From an uncultured Flavobacteriales bacterium (GTDB taxonomy: Bacteria > Bacteroidota > Bacteroidia > Flavobacteriales_D > Sanyastnellaceae): a stretch of DNA of 64,000 nt. Under the pieces are notes generated by a model, which saw only the letters and a program-made list of their open reading frames with translations, did not search any database and was not told the DNA's origin. The DNA lies in NCBI GenBank assembly GCA_905478795.1, contig CAJQJX010000040.1, forward strand, positions 1 through 64,000. The letters are read 5' to 3'. Shown one piece after another: positions 25,208 through 33,408 of this stretch (position 1 is its first letter; each line of letters begins with the position of its first letter). Made by a program: the position numbers and the translations under genes.

Positions 25208-28200
25208 TTGAACCGCATCTCCCTTCCCCTCTTATTCGGGTTGATATTGTTGGCCATTCCTGCCCAAGCGCAGGTGGTCATCAATGAGTTTTCGTGCTCC
25301 AACTACTCCTTGAATGTGGCGGGCAACAACGAAGATTTCGTGGAACTCTTCAATCAGTCGGCGACTCCGATTGACATCGGTGGTTGGTATTTGTCTGACA
25401 ATGAGGACAACCCTACAAAATTTGAGGTCCCAGCAGGCACCATCGTGCCACCCAATGGCTATTTGACCATCATATGCAGTGGCGAAGCCCAAATTGGCAA
25501 TCTGTACGGCGGCGGTTTTCTGAATACGAACTTCCGGATTCACCAATGCAAGCAAGAATCAGTGGTCCTTTCTGATGCTACAGGAAGCATCATAGAGAGC
25601 TACACCTATGGGACAGACATGTCTACCAATCAGCAGGACCACAGCTGGGCCCGTGAGTTAGATGGAGCTGGAGATTGGAAGGTGTGCACTGTGCCTACAC
25701 CCAATGCAGGCAATGGAGGGTCAGCAGCCTTCATGTATGCAGGATACGCACCCATGCCACAGATGGGAGAAGCTCCAGGTTACCATCCTGGAGCCTTGGC
25801 CTTGGACATTTCTGCAGAGCCTGGTTTTGAGATTTACTACACTTTGGATGGATACGGCCCAACGGATTTGAGCCTGCCCTATTCCATCCCCATTGGGTTG
25901 TTTGAGACCACCGTGGTGCGGGCCATGGCTGTAGATCCCACAGGGCAATTGGCGCCCAGTTTTACGGAAACCAACACCTACTTTTTTGGTGACGACCAGC
26001 ACAGCATTAGGGTAGTGAGTGTGAGTGGTGCTGGATTGGAGGATGGCGCTTGGAACGGAGATGAGCCCATGCACATCGAGTTCTTTCATGAAGACGGTTC
26101 TTTTTGGGTCGAGGCCGAAGGCGATTCTAACGAACATGGCAATGACTCGAATGCCTATCCACAAAAGGGATTCGATTACATCACACGCGACCAGATGGGG
26201 TATGACGATGTGGTCGATGCCGACCTCTTCCACATTTCCAACCGTGGCAAATTCCAGCGCTTGATTTTCAAGGCAGCAGCCAACGACAATTATCCGTTTT
26301 CTGGTGGTGCGCACGTTCGAGATGCCTACTGTCAAACCTTGAGCGCCGTTTCTGACCTTCACCTCGATGAACGGACCAGCGAGAGCTGCGTATTGTACAT
26401 CAATGGCTTGTATTGGGGCGTCTATGAGTACCGAGAAAAGGTAGACGACAGTGACTTCACAAACCGCTACTATGATCAAGGCCGTTACGACATTGACTTT
26501 TTGAAGACTTGGGGAGGAACTTGGACGGAGTACGGCAACGGTGCGGACTGGTATACCCTTGTGGACTTCATCACCAACAACGACATGACGGTCCAGGCCA
26601 ATTACGAGCAGGCTGTGAGTGAGCTGAACGAGATGTCCTTGATCGACTATTTCATTCTGAATAGCTACGTTGTGTGCGCGGATTGGCTCAATTGGAATAC
26701 GGCATGGTGGAGAGGCAGGAACCCTGACGGAGACGGGCGGCGCTGGCGCTATGCCTTGTGGGATTTGGACAACACTTTTGGCCACGGCGCGAACTACACG
26801 GGCTTGCCTGATACGGGCTCAGAGGCTGATCCTTGCAACCCAGAAAACATGGGTGATGTTGGAGGTCAGGGGCACATTCCCGTTTTGAATGCCTTGATGG
26901 ACAATGATGTCTTTTGGGCGACTTACATCAACCGTTGGGCGGATTTGGGCAACACCCATTTTACGTGTGACAACATGCACGCTGTGCTCGACAGCATGAT
27001 TGGTGTCATTGAGCCTGAGATGCCCCGTCAAATTGACCGTTGGGGTGGTGATTATGATGGTTGGATGGCGGAAGTCGAGGAGATCCACGACTTTATTGAT
27101 GAACGTTGTAATGAGACCGTGCTCAGTGGCATGGAGGATTGTTACGACGTTGAACCCGTAGACCTCACCTTGTTGATTGATGGGTGTGGCGAAGTCGAAT
27201 TGAATTCGGTGGACATCGACCCCTCCATGGTGCCATTTACTGGTTGGTATTTTGCCGGTGTTCCGATCAATTTAGAGGCCGAAGAAATCTGTGAGGGCGC
27301 TGAGTTCTTGTATTGGGAAGTGGTCTCTGGCGACCTGGCAATCAGCAACATTCAAGACAGCATCATCGACATTGAGTTGAGCGGGAACGTGACCATCATG
27401 GCCCACTTTGGTGAGCCTGTTCCGCCCGAAGTGCTTGTGTTTGACGTGGACCCTCCAGGAACGGGCACCATCGCACTGAATGGCCTTGTCATCGGTCCCT
27501 ACCCTGACGAGGTGGAGCTGTTCGATGGCGAACATGACCTCATGGCCAACCCCATTCCATGGTGGACGTTTACAAACTGGACGTACGACGCTAACACCAT
27601 TGTGGCAGACGACCAGGCTTCAGCTGTTCTGTATGTGGATACAGGCGGTGTGGTCGTGGCCCATTTTGAGTATGTGGAGCATGTTGACTTGGTCGTCGAA
27701 GTTGAGCCTGCCGGTGCAGGCGTCGTAAAAGTGGTGAACCGAGCAACGGTTGGAGATTATTGGACCGACAGTTTTGTGGTGGACGGGCCTGAGGCTTTTA
27801 TAGCAACGGCTAGCGCGGATTGGAAATTCAGCCACTGGGAAGTGGAGGGTGCGTTGTCTCACACCACCGTCATGTCCGCTGACTTGGGAGTTGAATTGCC
27901 AGCGGACGGAGCCGTGCAGGTAGTGGCTCACTTTACGGAGCAGGAACTGCAGCTCTATGTACCCAACGCTTTTTCACCCAACAACGACGGCCTCAACGAT
28001 GCATTTCGTCCGTTGGGTCAGGCCTATGGTGCGGAGGATTATTCTTTCCAGGTGTTCAACCGCTGGGGTGAGGTGGTTTTCTCTTCTGTAGATCCTGATG
28101 AAGCGTGGCTGGGTCAAGACCAGCGTGCCGAAGGCGAGTATTATGTGAAGGACGGAGCTTACGCGTGGAGCGTGCAGGTGCGCTGGACGCATGGCAAGTA

Positions 28201-28240
28201 TCCTGAACAGTTTAGCGGAACGCTCACGGTCGTTCGTTAA
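25208..28240 (+). CDS. Secreted CotH-kinase family protein with lamin-tail domain and T9SS type B sorting domain
   Basis: About 1010 residues from TTG 25208 (signal peptide NRISLPLLFGLILLAIPAQA). Domains in order: lamin-tail domain (about 22-165; VVINEFSCSN, DFVELFNQ), a chitobiase C-terminal-like beta-sandwich (about 180-260), CotH domain (about 270-630; NGLYWGVYEYREKVDDSDF, WRYALWDLDNTFGH), several beta-repeat segments, and a gliding-motility-associated C-terminal domain (PNAFSPNNDGLNDAF, FNRWGEVVF). CotH proteins are atypical protein kinases in spore coats; here the enzyme would be secreted through T9SS and act on the surface. ATGs at 25151 and 25169 are alternatives. Confidence 0.88.
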   Translation: MNRISLPLLFGLILLAIPAQAQVVINEFSCSNYSLNVAGNNEDFVELFNQSATPIDIGGWYLSDNEDNPTKFEVPAGTIVPPNGYLTIICSGEAQIGNLYGGGFLNTNFRIHQCKQESVVLSDATGSIIESYTYGTDMSTNQQDHSWARELDGAGDWKVCTVPTPNAGNGGSAAFMYAGYAPMPQMGEAPGYHPGALALDISAEPGFEIYYTLDGYGPTDLSLPYSIPIGLFETTVVRAMAVDPTGQLAPSFTETNTYFFGDDQHSIRVVSVSGAGLEDGAWNGDEPMHIEFFHEDGSFWVEAEGDSNEHGNDSNAYPQKGFDYITRDQMGYDDVVDADLFHISNRGKFQRLIFKAAANDNYPFSGGAHVRDAYCQTLSAVSDLHLDERTSESCVLYINGLYWGVYEYREKVDDSDFTNRYYDQGRYDIDFLKTWGGTWTEYGNGADWYTLVDFITNNDMTVQANYEQAVSELNEMSLIDYFILNSYVVCADWLNWNTAWWRGRNPDGDGRRWRYALWDLDNTFGHGANYTGLPDTGSEADPCNPENMGDVGGQGHIPVLNALMDNDVFWATYINRWADLGNTHFTCDNMHAVLDSMIGVIEPEMPRQIDRWGGDYDGWMAEVEEIHDFIDERCNETVLSGMEDCYDVEPVDLTLLIDGCGEVELNSVDIDPSMVPFTGWYFAGVPINLEAEEICEGAEFLYWEVVSGDLAISNIQDSIIDIELSGNVTIMAHFGEPVPPEVLVFDVDPPGTGTIALNGLVIGPYPDEVELFDGEHDLMANPIPWWTFTNWTYDANTIVADDQASAVLYVDTGGVVVAHFEYVEHVDLVVEVEPAGAGVVKVVNRATVGDYWTDSFVVDGPEAFIATASADWKFSHWEVEGALSHTTVMSADLGVELPADGAVQVVAHFTEQELQLYVPNAFSPNNDGLNDAFRPLGQAYGAEDYSFQVFNRWGEVVFSSVDPDEAWLGQDQRAEGEYYVKDGAYAWSVQVRWTHGKYPEQFSGTLTVVR

Positions 28241-28297
28241 TGAACCCCGCGTCTGCTCAAAGGTGCTGGGCCATTGTCAAAAAGGGCAAATGAAATG

Positions 28298-28312
28298 AGG
28301 CGTTAAGCGCCT
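28298..28312. terminator. Small hairpin at the convergent CotH / 28303 gene ends
   Basis: aggcg-ttaag-cgcct, followed on the plus strand by ttcttg. The loop holds the stop codon of the minus-strand gene, so the plus-strand terminator is embedded in its 3' end. The stem is only 5 bp. Confidence 0.4.
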
Positions 28313-28830
28313 TTCTTGTCGCCTTTGAACCAATCCTCCTTGCTGTCAAACAGCACATTAAAGGTGGTCAAAGAGCCGTAGCAACGGGTGATGTACTGCT
28401 GCAGATTCACCTTTTCTTCGTCTGAGAGCTTGGCGTTGCTGTTGATGTTTTGCTCCAGTACACGCAAGCGGTCGCGCAGCATAACGATTTTGTGAAAGAA
28501 GGTTTCGATGGGAATCTCCTTCCCTTTTAATCCCTCTTCTCCAGGGCGCAACTCCATGACGCCTCCCTCCCACTTATCGCCCAAATCTACCGGCTTGGGA
28601 GATTCAAGGTATTGGTCGAAAACGTTCTCTACGGCCGACACCACATCTTCCAGCGCAATGCCTTCAGAGGTGGCCGGCGCAGCTTCAAGAATCTCATAGG
28701 ATTCGTAGGTTTTGGCGAGTTCCTTCTCTCCGTGTTCTGTAAACTGAATCCGCCATGCGGCTCCTGACTCTCCAAAAATGGCGCCTTCTCCGTATTTGGG
28801 ATGGGCAATGCGCGCTCCGATTCCAATCAT
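28303..28830 (-). CDS. Conserved hypothetical protein, possible Tudor-like N-terminus
   Basis: A 175-residue soluble protein from ATG 28830 (a GTG two codons earlier is possible). Residues 1-45 (GIGARIAHPKYGEGAIFG) resemble the small beta-barrel found at the end of UvrD-type helicases, where a conserved 'H..FG.G.V' strand occurs. The rest is helical and charged, with no catalytic motif that I recognise, and ends in a lysine-rich tail. It is a single gene, divergent from adenosine deaminase. The function is unknown. Confidence 0.7.
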   Translation of the reverse strand: MIGIGARIAHPKYGEGAIFGESGAAWRIQFTEHGEKELAKTYESYEILEAAPATSEGIALEDVVSAVENVFDQYLESPKPVDLGDKWEGGVMELRPGEEGLKGKEIPIETFFHKIVMLRDRLRVLEQNINSNAKLSDEEKVNLQQYITRCYGSLTTFNVLFDSKEDWFKGDKKGA

Positions 28831-28908
28831 AGTCACGAAGATGGGTGTGATCAGGTTGCGCCTGTAGGGGTTGTTCCATCCAAAATGAACATCGGACCGT
28901 CGATGGCG

Positions 28909-28916
28909 TAAATTTG
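28909..28916 (+). promoter_or_regulatory. -7 element TAAATTTG of the adenosine deaminase gene
   Basis: An exact TAnnTTTG match six nucleotides before the ATG at 28923. If used, transcription would start at or next to the start codon. Confidence 0.5.
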
Positions 28917-28922
28917 TCGGTC

Positions 28923-29921
28923 ATGCTCGACGAATCTCTCCGTGCCTTGCCCAAGGTGGAATTGCACTGCCACTTGGAATTGACGGCACGTCAGGATCTG
29001 CTCAAAGAGCTGTTGTCGGCCAAGGGACGTCGCTTGGATGACGCCACATTTCGGAAGGAGTACCTGATCACACAGCCTGTAGGGGATTTGCCCACGTTGC
29101 TGAATATTTTTCTGGGCCATCGGGACCTGCTGGATTCGCCCGAGGTGGTCGAGCGCATGACTTATGAGTGCTGTGAGGACATGAGTGCCAATGGCGTGCG
29201 CTTGTTAGAGCTGCGCTACGCGCCCAGTTTTTTGTGTGATGCCCACCCGAGCATGTCACCAGACGACATGCATGCCGCGATTCTAAATGGCGTGCGGCGC
29301 GCAGAGCAGGACTTCCCCATCGCAGTGGGTCTCATTTGCCTGCTTCAGCGCATTAAGACCGTCCAAGAAAACAAGTACTGGTTGGATTTCGCCATTGAAA
29401 AGAAGGCTGACTTTTTGGCTGTTGATTTGGCGGACAATGAGCTGGCTTATGGTCCTGAGGTGTTTGCTCCACTTTTTGAGCGGGCCAAATCAGAAGGTTT
29501 TTTCGTGACGATTCATGCCGGCGAGGCAGAGGGTCCACAGGCCGCATTGAACATCCAAAAATCCATCGAGTTGTTGCACGCTGATAGGATTGGCCACGGT
29601 GTGCGAATTCTGGAGGACAAGGCTGTATTGGAGTTTGTCAAGGAACGGGGAACGGTGCTTGAGCTGTGCCCCACCTCCAATTGGCTCAGTGGGGTGTGTG
29701 CGACCAAAGAGTCGCATCCTTTCCGTCAAATTATGGAAGCGGGGATCCGTACCACTGTCAATACGGACGACCCCGGCATCATGAACATTGACATCATGGA
29801 TGAGTACCGGTTGCTGCGAGATGGCATGGGCTTTACTGCGGCAGAATTCATCCAGATCAATGCTTGGGGCCGGGAAGCTTGCTTTATCCCAGAAGCGCGT
29901 AAAGCGCAGGTTTGGCCTTGA
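28923..29921 (+). CDS. add: Adenosine deaminase
   Basis: A 332-residue amidohydrolase that deaminates adenosine (or deoxyadenosine) to inosine in purine salvage. Metal-binding and catalytic motifs are in family order: VELHCHLE, HAGEAEGP (catalytic Glu region), RIGHGV, and NTDDPGI. ATG 28923 is used; an upstream TTG would sit inside the -7 element. The stop codon abuts the stop of the convergent acetyltransferase gene, the two forming the palindrome ccttgatcaagg. An adenine/adenosine distinction cannot be made with certainty. Confidence 0.92.
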   Translation: MLDESLRALPKVELHCHLELTARQDLLKELLSAKGRRLDDATFRKEYLITQPVGDLPTLLNIFLGHRDLLDSPEVVERMTYECCEDMSANGVRLLELRYAPSFLCDAHPSMSPDDMHAAILNGVRRAEQDFPIAVGLICLLQRIKTVQENKYWLDFAIEKKADFLAVDLADNELAYGPEVFAPLFERAKSEGFFVTIHAGEAEGPQAALNIQKSIELLHADRIGHGVRILEDKAVLEFVKERGTVLELCPTSNWLSGVCATKESHPFRQIMEAGIRTTVNTDDPGIMNIDIMDEYRLLRDGMGFTAAEFIQINAWGREACFIPEARKAQVWP

Positions 29922-30749
29922 TCAAGGCTTGAACAAGTCGGGCCGGCGCCATTTGAGCAGAAGTCGCCATCGCGGTGCCACTCGGACCAAACGGTGCTTC
30001 GCCACTTTTGAGGCGCCAAACTCTGCATAAAAGCGGTCTACACCAGCGTCCATACTTCCCCCAAAGTCAAAGGTGTGGTTACCCTGTTTCACCGCTTCAC
30101 GCATGGCGGCGGCGATAAGCAATACAGTGGCCCTGCTGCTTTCACCTGGAGCCTCGCTCCGAAATTGTCCACCAAAGCCATAGATGCACCGCCGGTCTCC
30201 ATCGCCATGAAACACGCCACCTGCGAGTACCTTTCCGTTGGCGTGCTGAATGGTCCAGCCGTGGGTGTCTGGTTCTTGGAGCAATTCAGTGAGCAAAAGC
30301 TGGAGCGCATGTCCGTCACTGGTCAACCCCTTGCGCTCTCGGGCTGTTTGGTGCAGTTTCACCAGAAGTGGAATGTCTGTGCAGCGGTGTGCGGTCATCC
30401 CCTCTCGCTCCGCACGCTTGAGCTGTTTTTTACGGGTGCTGGGCCAAGACTCTATAGGGTCGGTTCCATGCGTTAGTGTGGATTGCCGGGTATGTCGGGC
30501 CACAGACCACGCGCCCTGAGGGAGGTCTTGAGGCGGCGCCATTTTAGGAGGCAGGTCCAGCACAATCAAAGCTTGAGCCGGGCTGTTCATGACTTCGTGC
30601 AAATGGTCCGTACTTGGATTGGGGCCAATGTCTTGTGCCCAAGGCAGTGTGGCCATAGCACGCAAACCCCATTTCAGTGAGGTGGCCATACGACGGCCAC
30701 CATCATCGTGGAGGCAGTCTGGAAATGCACGGTCCCATGCAGCGTTCAT
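29922..30749 (-). CDS. GNAT-fold acyltransferase (FemAB/BioF2-like)
   Basis: A 275-residue protein of the GNAT superfamily. A central basic segment STRKKQLKRAEREG, then LHQTARERKG and the acyl-CoA-like strand GKVLAGGVFHG, then TFDFGGSMDAGVDRFYAEFGA, together match the double-GNAT 'FemAB/acetyltransferase_6' pattern. Such proteins add amino-acyl or acyl groups to cell-envelope substrates; the substrate here is unknown. A CATCTTTG element lies 4 nt before its ATG. No transmembrane segment. Confidence 0.75.
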   Translation of the reverse strand: MNAAWDRAFPDCLHDDGGRRMATSLKWGLRAMATLPWAQDIGPNPSTDHLHEVMNSPAQALIVLDLPPKMAPPQDLPQGAWSVARHTRQSTLTHGTDPIESWPSTRKKQLKRAEREGMTAHRCTDIPLLVKLHQTARERKGLTSDGHALQLLLTELLQEPDTHGWTIQHANGKVLAGGVFHGDGDRRCIYGFGGQFRSEAPGESSRATVLLIAAAMREAVKQGNHTFDFGGSMDAGVDRFYAEFGASKVAKHRLVRVAPRWRLLLKWRRPDLFKP

Positions 30750-30781
30750 GGTGCAAAGATGGGGTGTGCGATCTTAGACCT

Positions 30782-31135
30782 ATGGGAGTCATCGAAGACC
30801 GTGTGCAGCTCGAGCCAGGCCATTACGTGAGCATTTTTATTTCAGAGCGTTCTCTGGATCCTCCGGGATATTCTGAGGTCATGGAGCGCATGATGGAAGA
30901 AGCCCAGAAAATGGAGGGGTACTTGGGGTTTGAGTCTTTGAGAGATGGGCGAGACGGCGTGTTTATGAGCTACTGGCAAGACCTTGCTTGTGTGAACGCT
31001 TGGGCGGCTCATGTAGGACACCGACAGGCAAAAGAAAGGGGCGTCAACGAGTGGTACGACGCCTACAGGATGGTGTTGTGCAAGGTGGAACGCACACGTT
31101 GGTTCAGACGTGCTGTTAGTCCACGATCAGCGTAA
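30782..31135 (+). CDS. Antibiotic biosynthesis monooxygenase (ABM) domain protein
   Basis: A 117-residue single-domain protein from ATG 30782 (MGVIEDRV); the longer upstream frame overlaps the divergent GNAT gene and is rejected. It shows the ferredoxin-like ABM pattern: MEEAQKMEGYLGFESLRDGRDGV, MSYWQDLACVNAWAAH, and a late WYDAYRM. ABM proteins are often quinol or haem oxygenases, but many act in stress or have unknown roles, and no substrate can be assigned here. Its last 20 bp overlap the 3' end of the convergent T9SS gene. Confidence 0.8.
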   Translation: MGVIEDRVQLEPGHYVSIFISERSLDPPGYSEVMERMMEEAQKMEGYLGFESLRDGRDGVFMSYWQDLACVNAWAAHVGHRQAKERGVNEWYDAYRMVLCKVERTRWFRRAVSPRSA

Positions 31136-33371
31136 GCTCTCCCACCTCTTCAATGTCGGCATCGAGACAGCTGTGGTCGGCATTCAAGATGTAGTAGTAA
31201 ACTCCTGGAGCGGCTACCGTTCCTCCGATGCGGCCATCCCATCCAGCACCTACGCCTTCTGACTCATGCACGAGTACACCCCATCGGTCGAAGATTTGGA
31301 GTCTAAATGAGCTAAAGGATGAAGCATTGGTGATGTCTACGCCGTTTCCGTCCAGCCTCCTTGTTCCCACCCGAAACCTGTCGTTTTTCCCATCGGCATT
31401 GGGTGTGATGACGTTGGGGATCACAAGCTCAACTTCAGAAACGAGATCCGGGACATAAACTTCAAAGTCCACGGATTGGCTGGTACCACAGGTGTCGTTT
31501 TCTATGGTGATGGTCACGGGGTACAAGCCAGCACCTCCAAAATCAAAGGTGACCGTGTCTCCTGAGGCAGTGCCAGAAGCTCCAAAGTCCCATTCTACGG
31601 CATCTGCAAAGGCGCCGATGAACGTGAAATCGACGGTGGTCTCCAAAGAGCAAGCCAATGGCTCAACAGCGTTGAAAGCCATGACCAATGGGTCTGATGG
31701 GAGCACTTGAACGGGCAGGGTGACCGTATCGGCGCAAGCTTCTCCGGGCTGGGCGATCAATTGGGCTTGATAGCTGCCGAAATTGGCATAGGTCCAAGAT
31801 GCGTTTCCTGTCCAACTTTCCGTCCCTTGGCCTGTGGCTTCGTTGTTGAGGTCGAAGGTCCATTGCTGGGTTGTGGCGTTAGACGAAAGGTTGGTGAAGC
31901 CAATGTTGAGCCCATTACAGGGCGGCTCTGTTGTGGCAAAAGATGCAGCAGGAAGGGCTGGCAAATCGATTTGCACAGCACTCGATGCTGCGCAACCGAT
32001 ATCGGTGACCAACTGGGTGGTAATGGTGTGGTTGCCCGAAGGGACAAACAACGAGACCGGATTGATGTCGTTCGAAACGGCTTCACCATCCACCAACCAG
32101 GTCAAGGTGCCTGATTCGCCGAGGGCATCCCCTGTGTATTGCACTTGTTGGTCCCACCCTGTGGCCAAACAGTTTGCTGCATTTGCGTTGAAGGAAGCTT
32201 GAACGGGTGGTGCGATGAGGATGGACTGGTTAATGCTGTCTCCGCAGCCGCCTAAATCATAAGACAGGGCCACATTGTACTGGCCTTGGGCAGGGAAACT
32301 GAAAGATGGAGTGATCGAGGAGCTGGTGTCAGTGGGCTCTCCTGTTCCGAAATCCCAAGCGAAGACACCGATGCTCGCATCGACCCCGAACTCGACGTCC
32401 AGGCCAGTGCACGGCTCAGGCCATTCGATGTCTGGAAAAACGATTTCGCATGGGACGACATCAATTGTGAAGTCCCGAAACACTTTGCCGAGACTGACCC
32501 AATTGCCATTGTCGTCCTGTCTAAACTCAGAAATGAAAATGCCGATTACATATTTCCCAATGGCATTGGGTGTGCCCGTTAATGTCCCGGTTTGCGCATC
32601 GATTTCCACCCAGTTCACCGGCTCATTTCCCAGTGGGGTTTGAGGGGCGTACCCGTTGGCCCAAGTCACATTTTCGTAAGGAGGAGGTCCCGGAGGATTG
32701 GGTGTGGGCGCGGAAAAGCTCCCGCCAATGAACACGTCTCCAATCGAAAATGAAATGCTATCGGCATCTGAGTCTTGCGCTTCGTTTTGCAATGAAAACG
32801 GCTGATTTACACAGACATAACCTTGAGGAAGGTTGACAAACTTTGGAGATGAATTGGAGCTGATGTCTAGGTCGTCGTTACCGAGTACTGGTGGGATTTG
32901 AACGTAAATCGTGAAACCGGTATTTGTGGGGTCCAACAAGTTCACCACCTGAGGATTCCGGCAACAGCGTTGGTGAACGATGGTATAGGATTCAGAACTT
33001 GCCGGTAAAGTGAAGATGGCAGAATACACGGCCCGTTCCACACAGACTCCGGGTGGGAGCTGGGCGCAGGGATTGCCGCTTTGTAGGTCAATTTGCTCTA
33101 CACCTCCATTGATGGGGCTTTGAACTTGTTGATGCAATTGAAAGCCCTCATAAGCGGCAATGTTGGCCGCTAAATCAAAGCCGGTGCCGTTGGTGTTTGT
33201 AGGGCCGCAATCCCTGTAAATGACCAGAAACACTTCGTATTGGTCGCCTCCTAGATGTTCGTAGTACATCGATCCGCCAACAAGGTGTGTGGCCCATACC
33301 AAGGGGCTAAGTAGTAAACATGCCCCGCACAGGAGTATGGACTTCACCGAAAATGTATCTTGCCAATTCAT
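31116..33371 (-). CDS. Secreted PKD-type protein with gliding-motility T9SS type B sorting domain
   Basis: A 751-residue exported protein from ATG 33371 (GTG three codons earlier is possible). A signal peptide (about residues 8-27) is followed by a conserved segment HLVGGSMYYEHLGGDQYEV common in large Bacteroidota surface proteins, putative-Ig/PKD modules (NGYAPQTPLG, GTPNAIGKYVIGIFISEFR, WDFGTGEPTD), and a C-terminal domain (NVITPNADGKNDRFRVG, IFDRWGVLVHESEG) that directs secretion by T9SS. Probably an adhesin or cell-surface scaffold. A TACATTG element lies 15 nt upstream. Divergent from the GWxTD gene, 37 bp apart. Confidence 0.85.
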   Translation of the reverse strand: MNWQDTFSVKSILLCGACLLLSPLVWATHLVGGSMYYEHLGGDQYEVFLVIYRDCGPTNTNGTGFDLAANIAAYEGFQLHQQVQSPINGGVEQIDLQSGNPCAQLPPGVCVERAVYSAIFTLPASSESYTIVHQRCCRNPQVVNLLDPTNTGFTIYVQIPPVLGNDDLDISSNSSPKFVNLPQGYVCVNQPFSLQNEAQDSDADSISFSIGDVFIGGSFSAPTPNPPGPPPYENVTWANGYAPQTPLGNEPVNWVEIDAQTGTLTGTPNAIGKYVIGIFISEFRQDDNGNWVSLGKVFRDFTIDVVPCEIVFPDIEWPEPCTGLDVEFGVDASIGVFAWDFGTGEPTDTSSSITPSFSFPAQGQYNVALSYDLGGCGDSINQSILIAPPVQASFNANAANCLATGWDQQVQYTGDALGESGTLTWLVDGEAVSNDINPVSLFVPSGNHTITTQLVTDIGCAASSAVQIDLPALPAASFATTEPPCNGLNIGFTNLSSNATTQQWTFDLNNEATGQGTESWTGNASWTYANFGSYQAQLIAQPGEACADTVTLPVQVLPSDPLVMAFNAVEPLACSLETTVDFTFIGAFADAVEWDFGASGTASGDTVTFDFGGAGLYPVTITIENDTCGTSQSVDFEVYVPDLVSEVELVIPNVITPNADGKNDRFRVGTRRLDGNGVDITNASSFSSFRLQIFDRWGVLVHESEGVGAGWDGRIGGTVAAPGVYYYILNADHSCLDADIEEVGELTLIVD
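33356..33362 (+). promoter_or_regulatory. -7-like element TATCTTG upstream of the GWxTD gene
   Basis: It lies inside the 5' end of the divergent T9SS gene, 46 nt before ATG 33409 (7 nt before an in-frame ATG at 33370). Confidence 0.4.
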
Positions 33372-33408
33372 GCTGTTCACAGGCTACAATGTAACGCATC
33401 TGCTTTCG

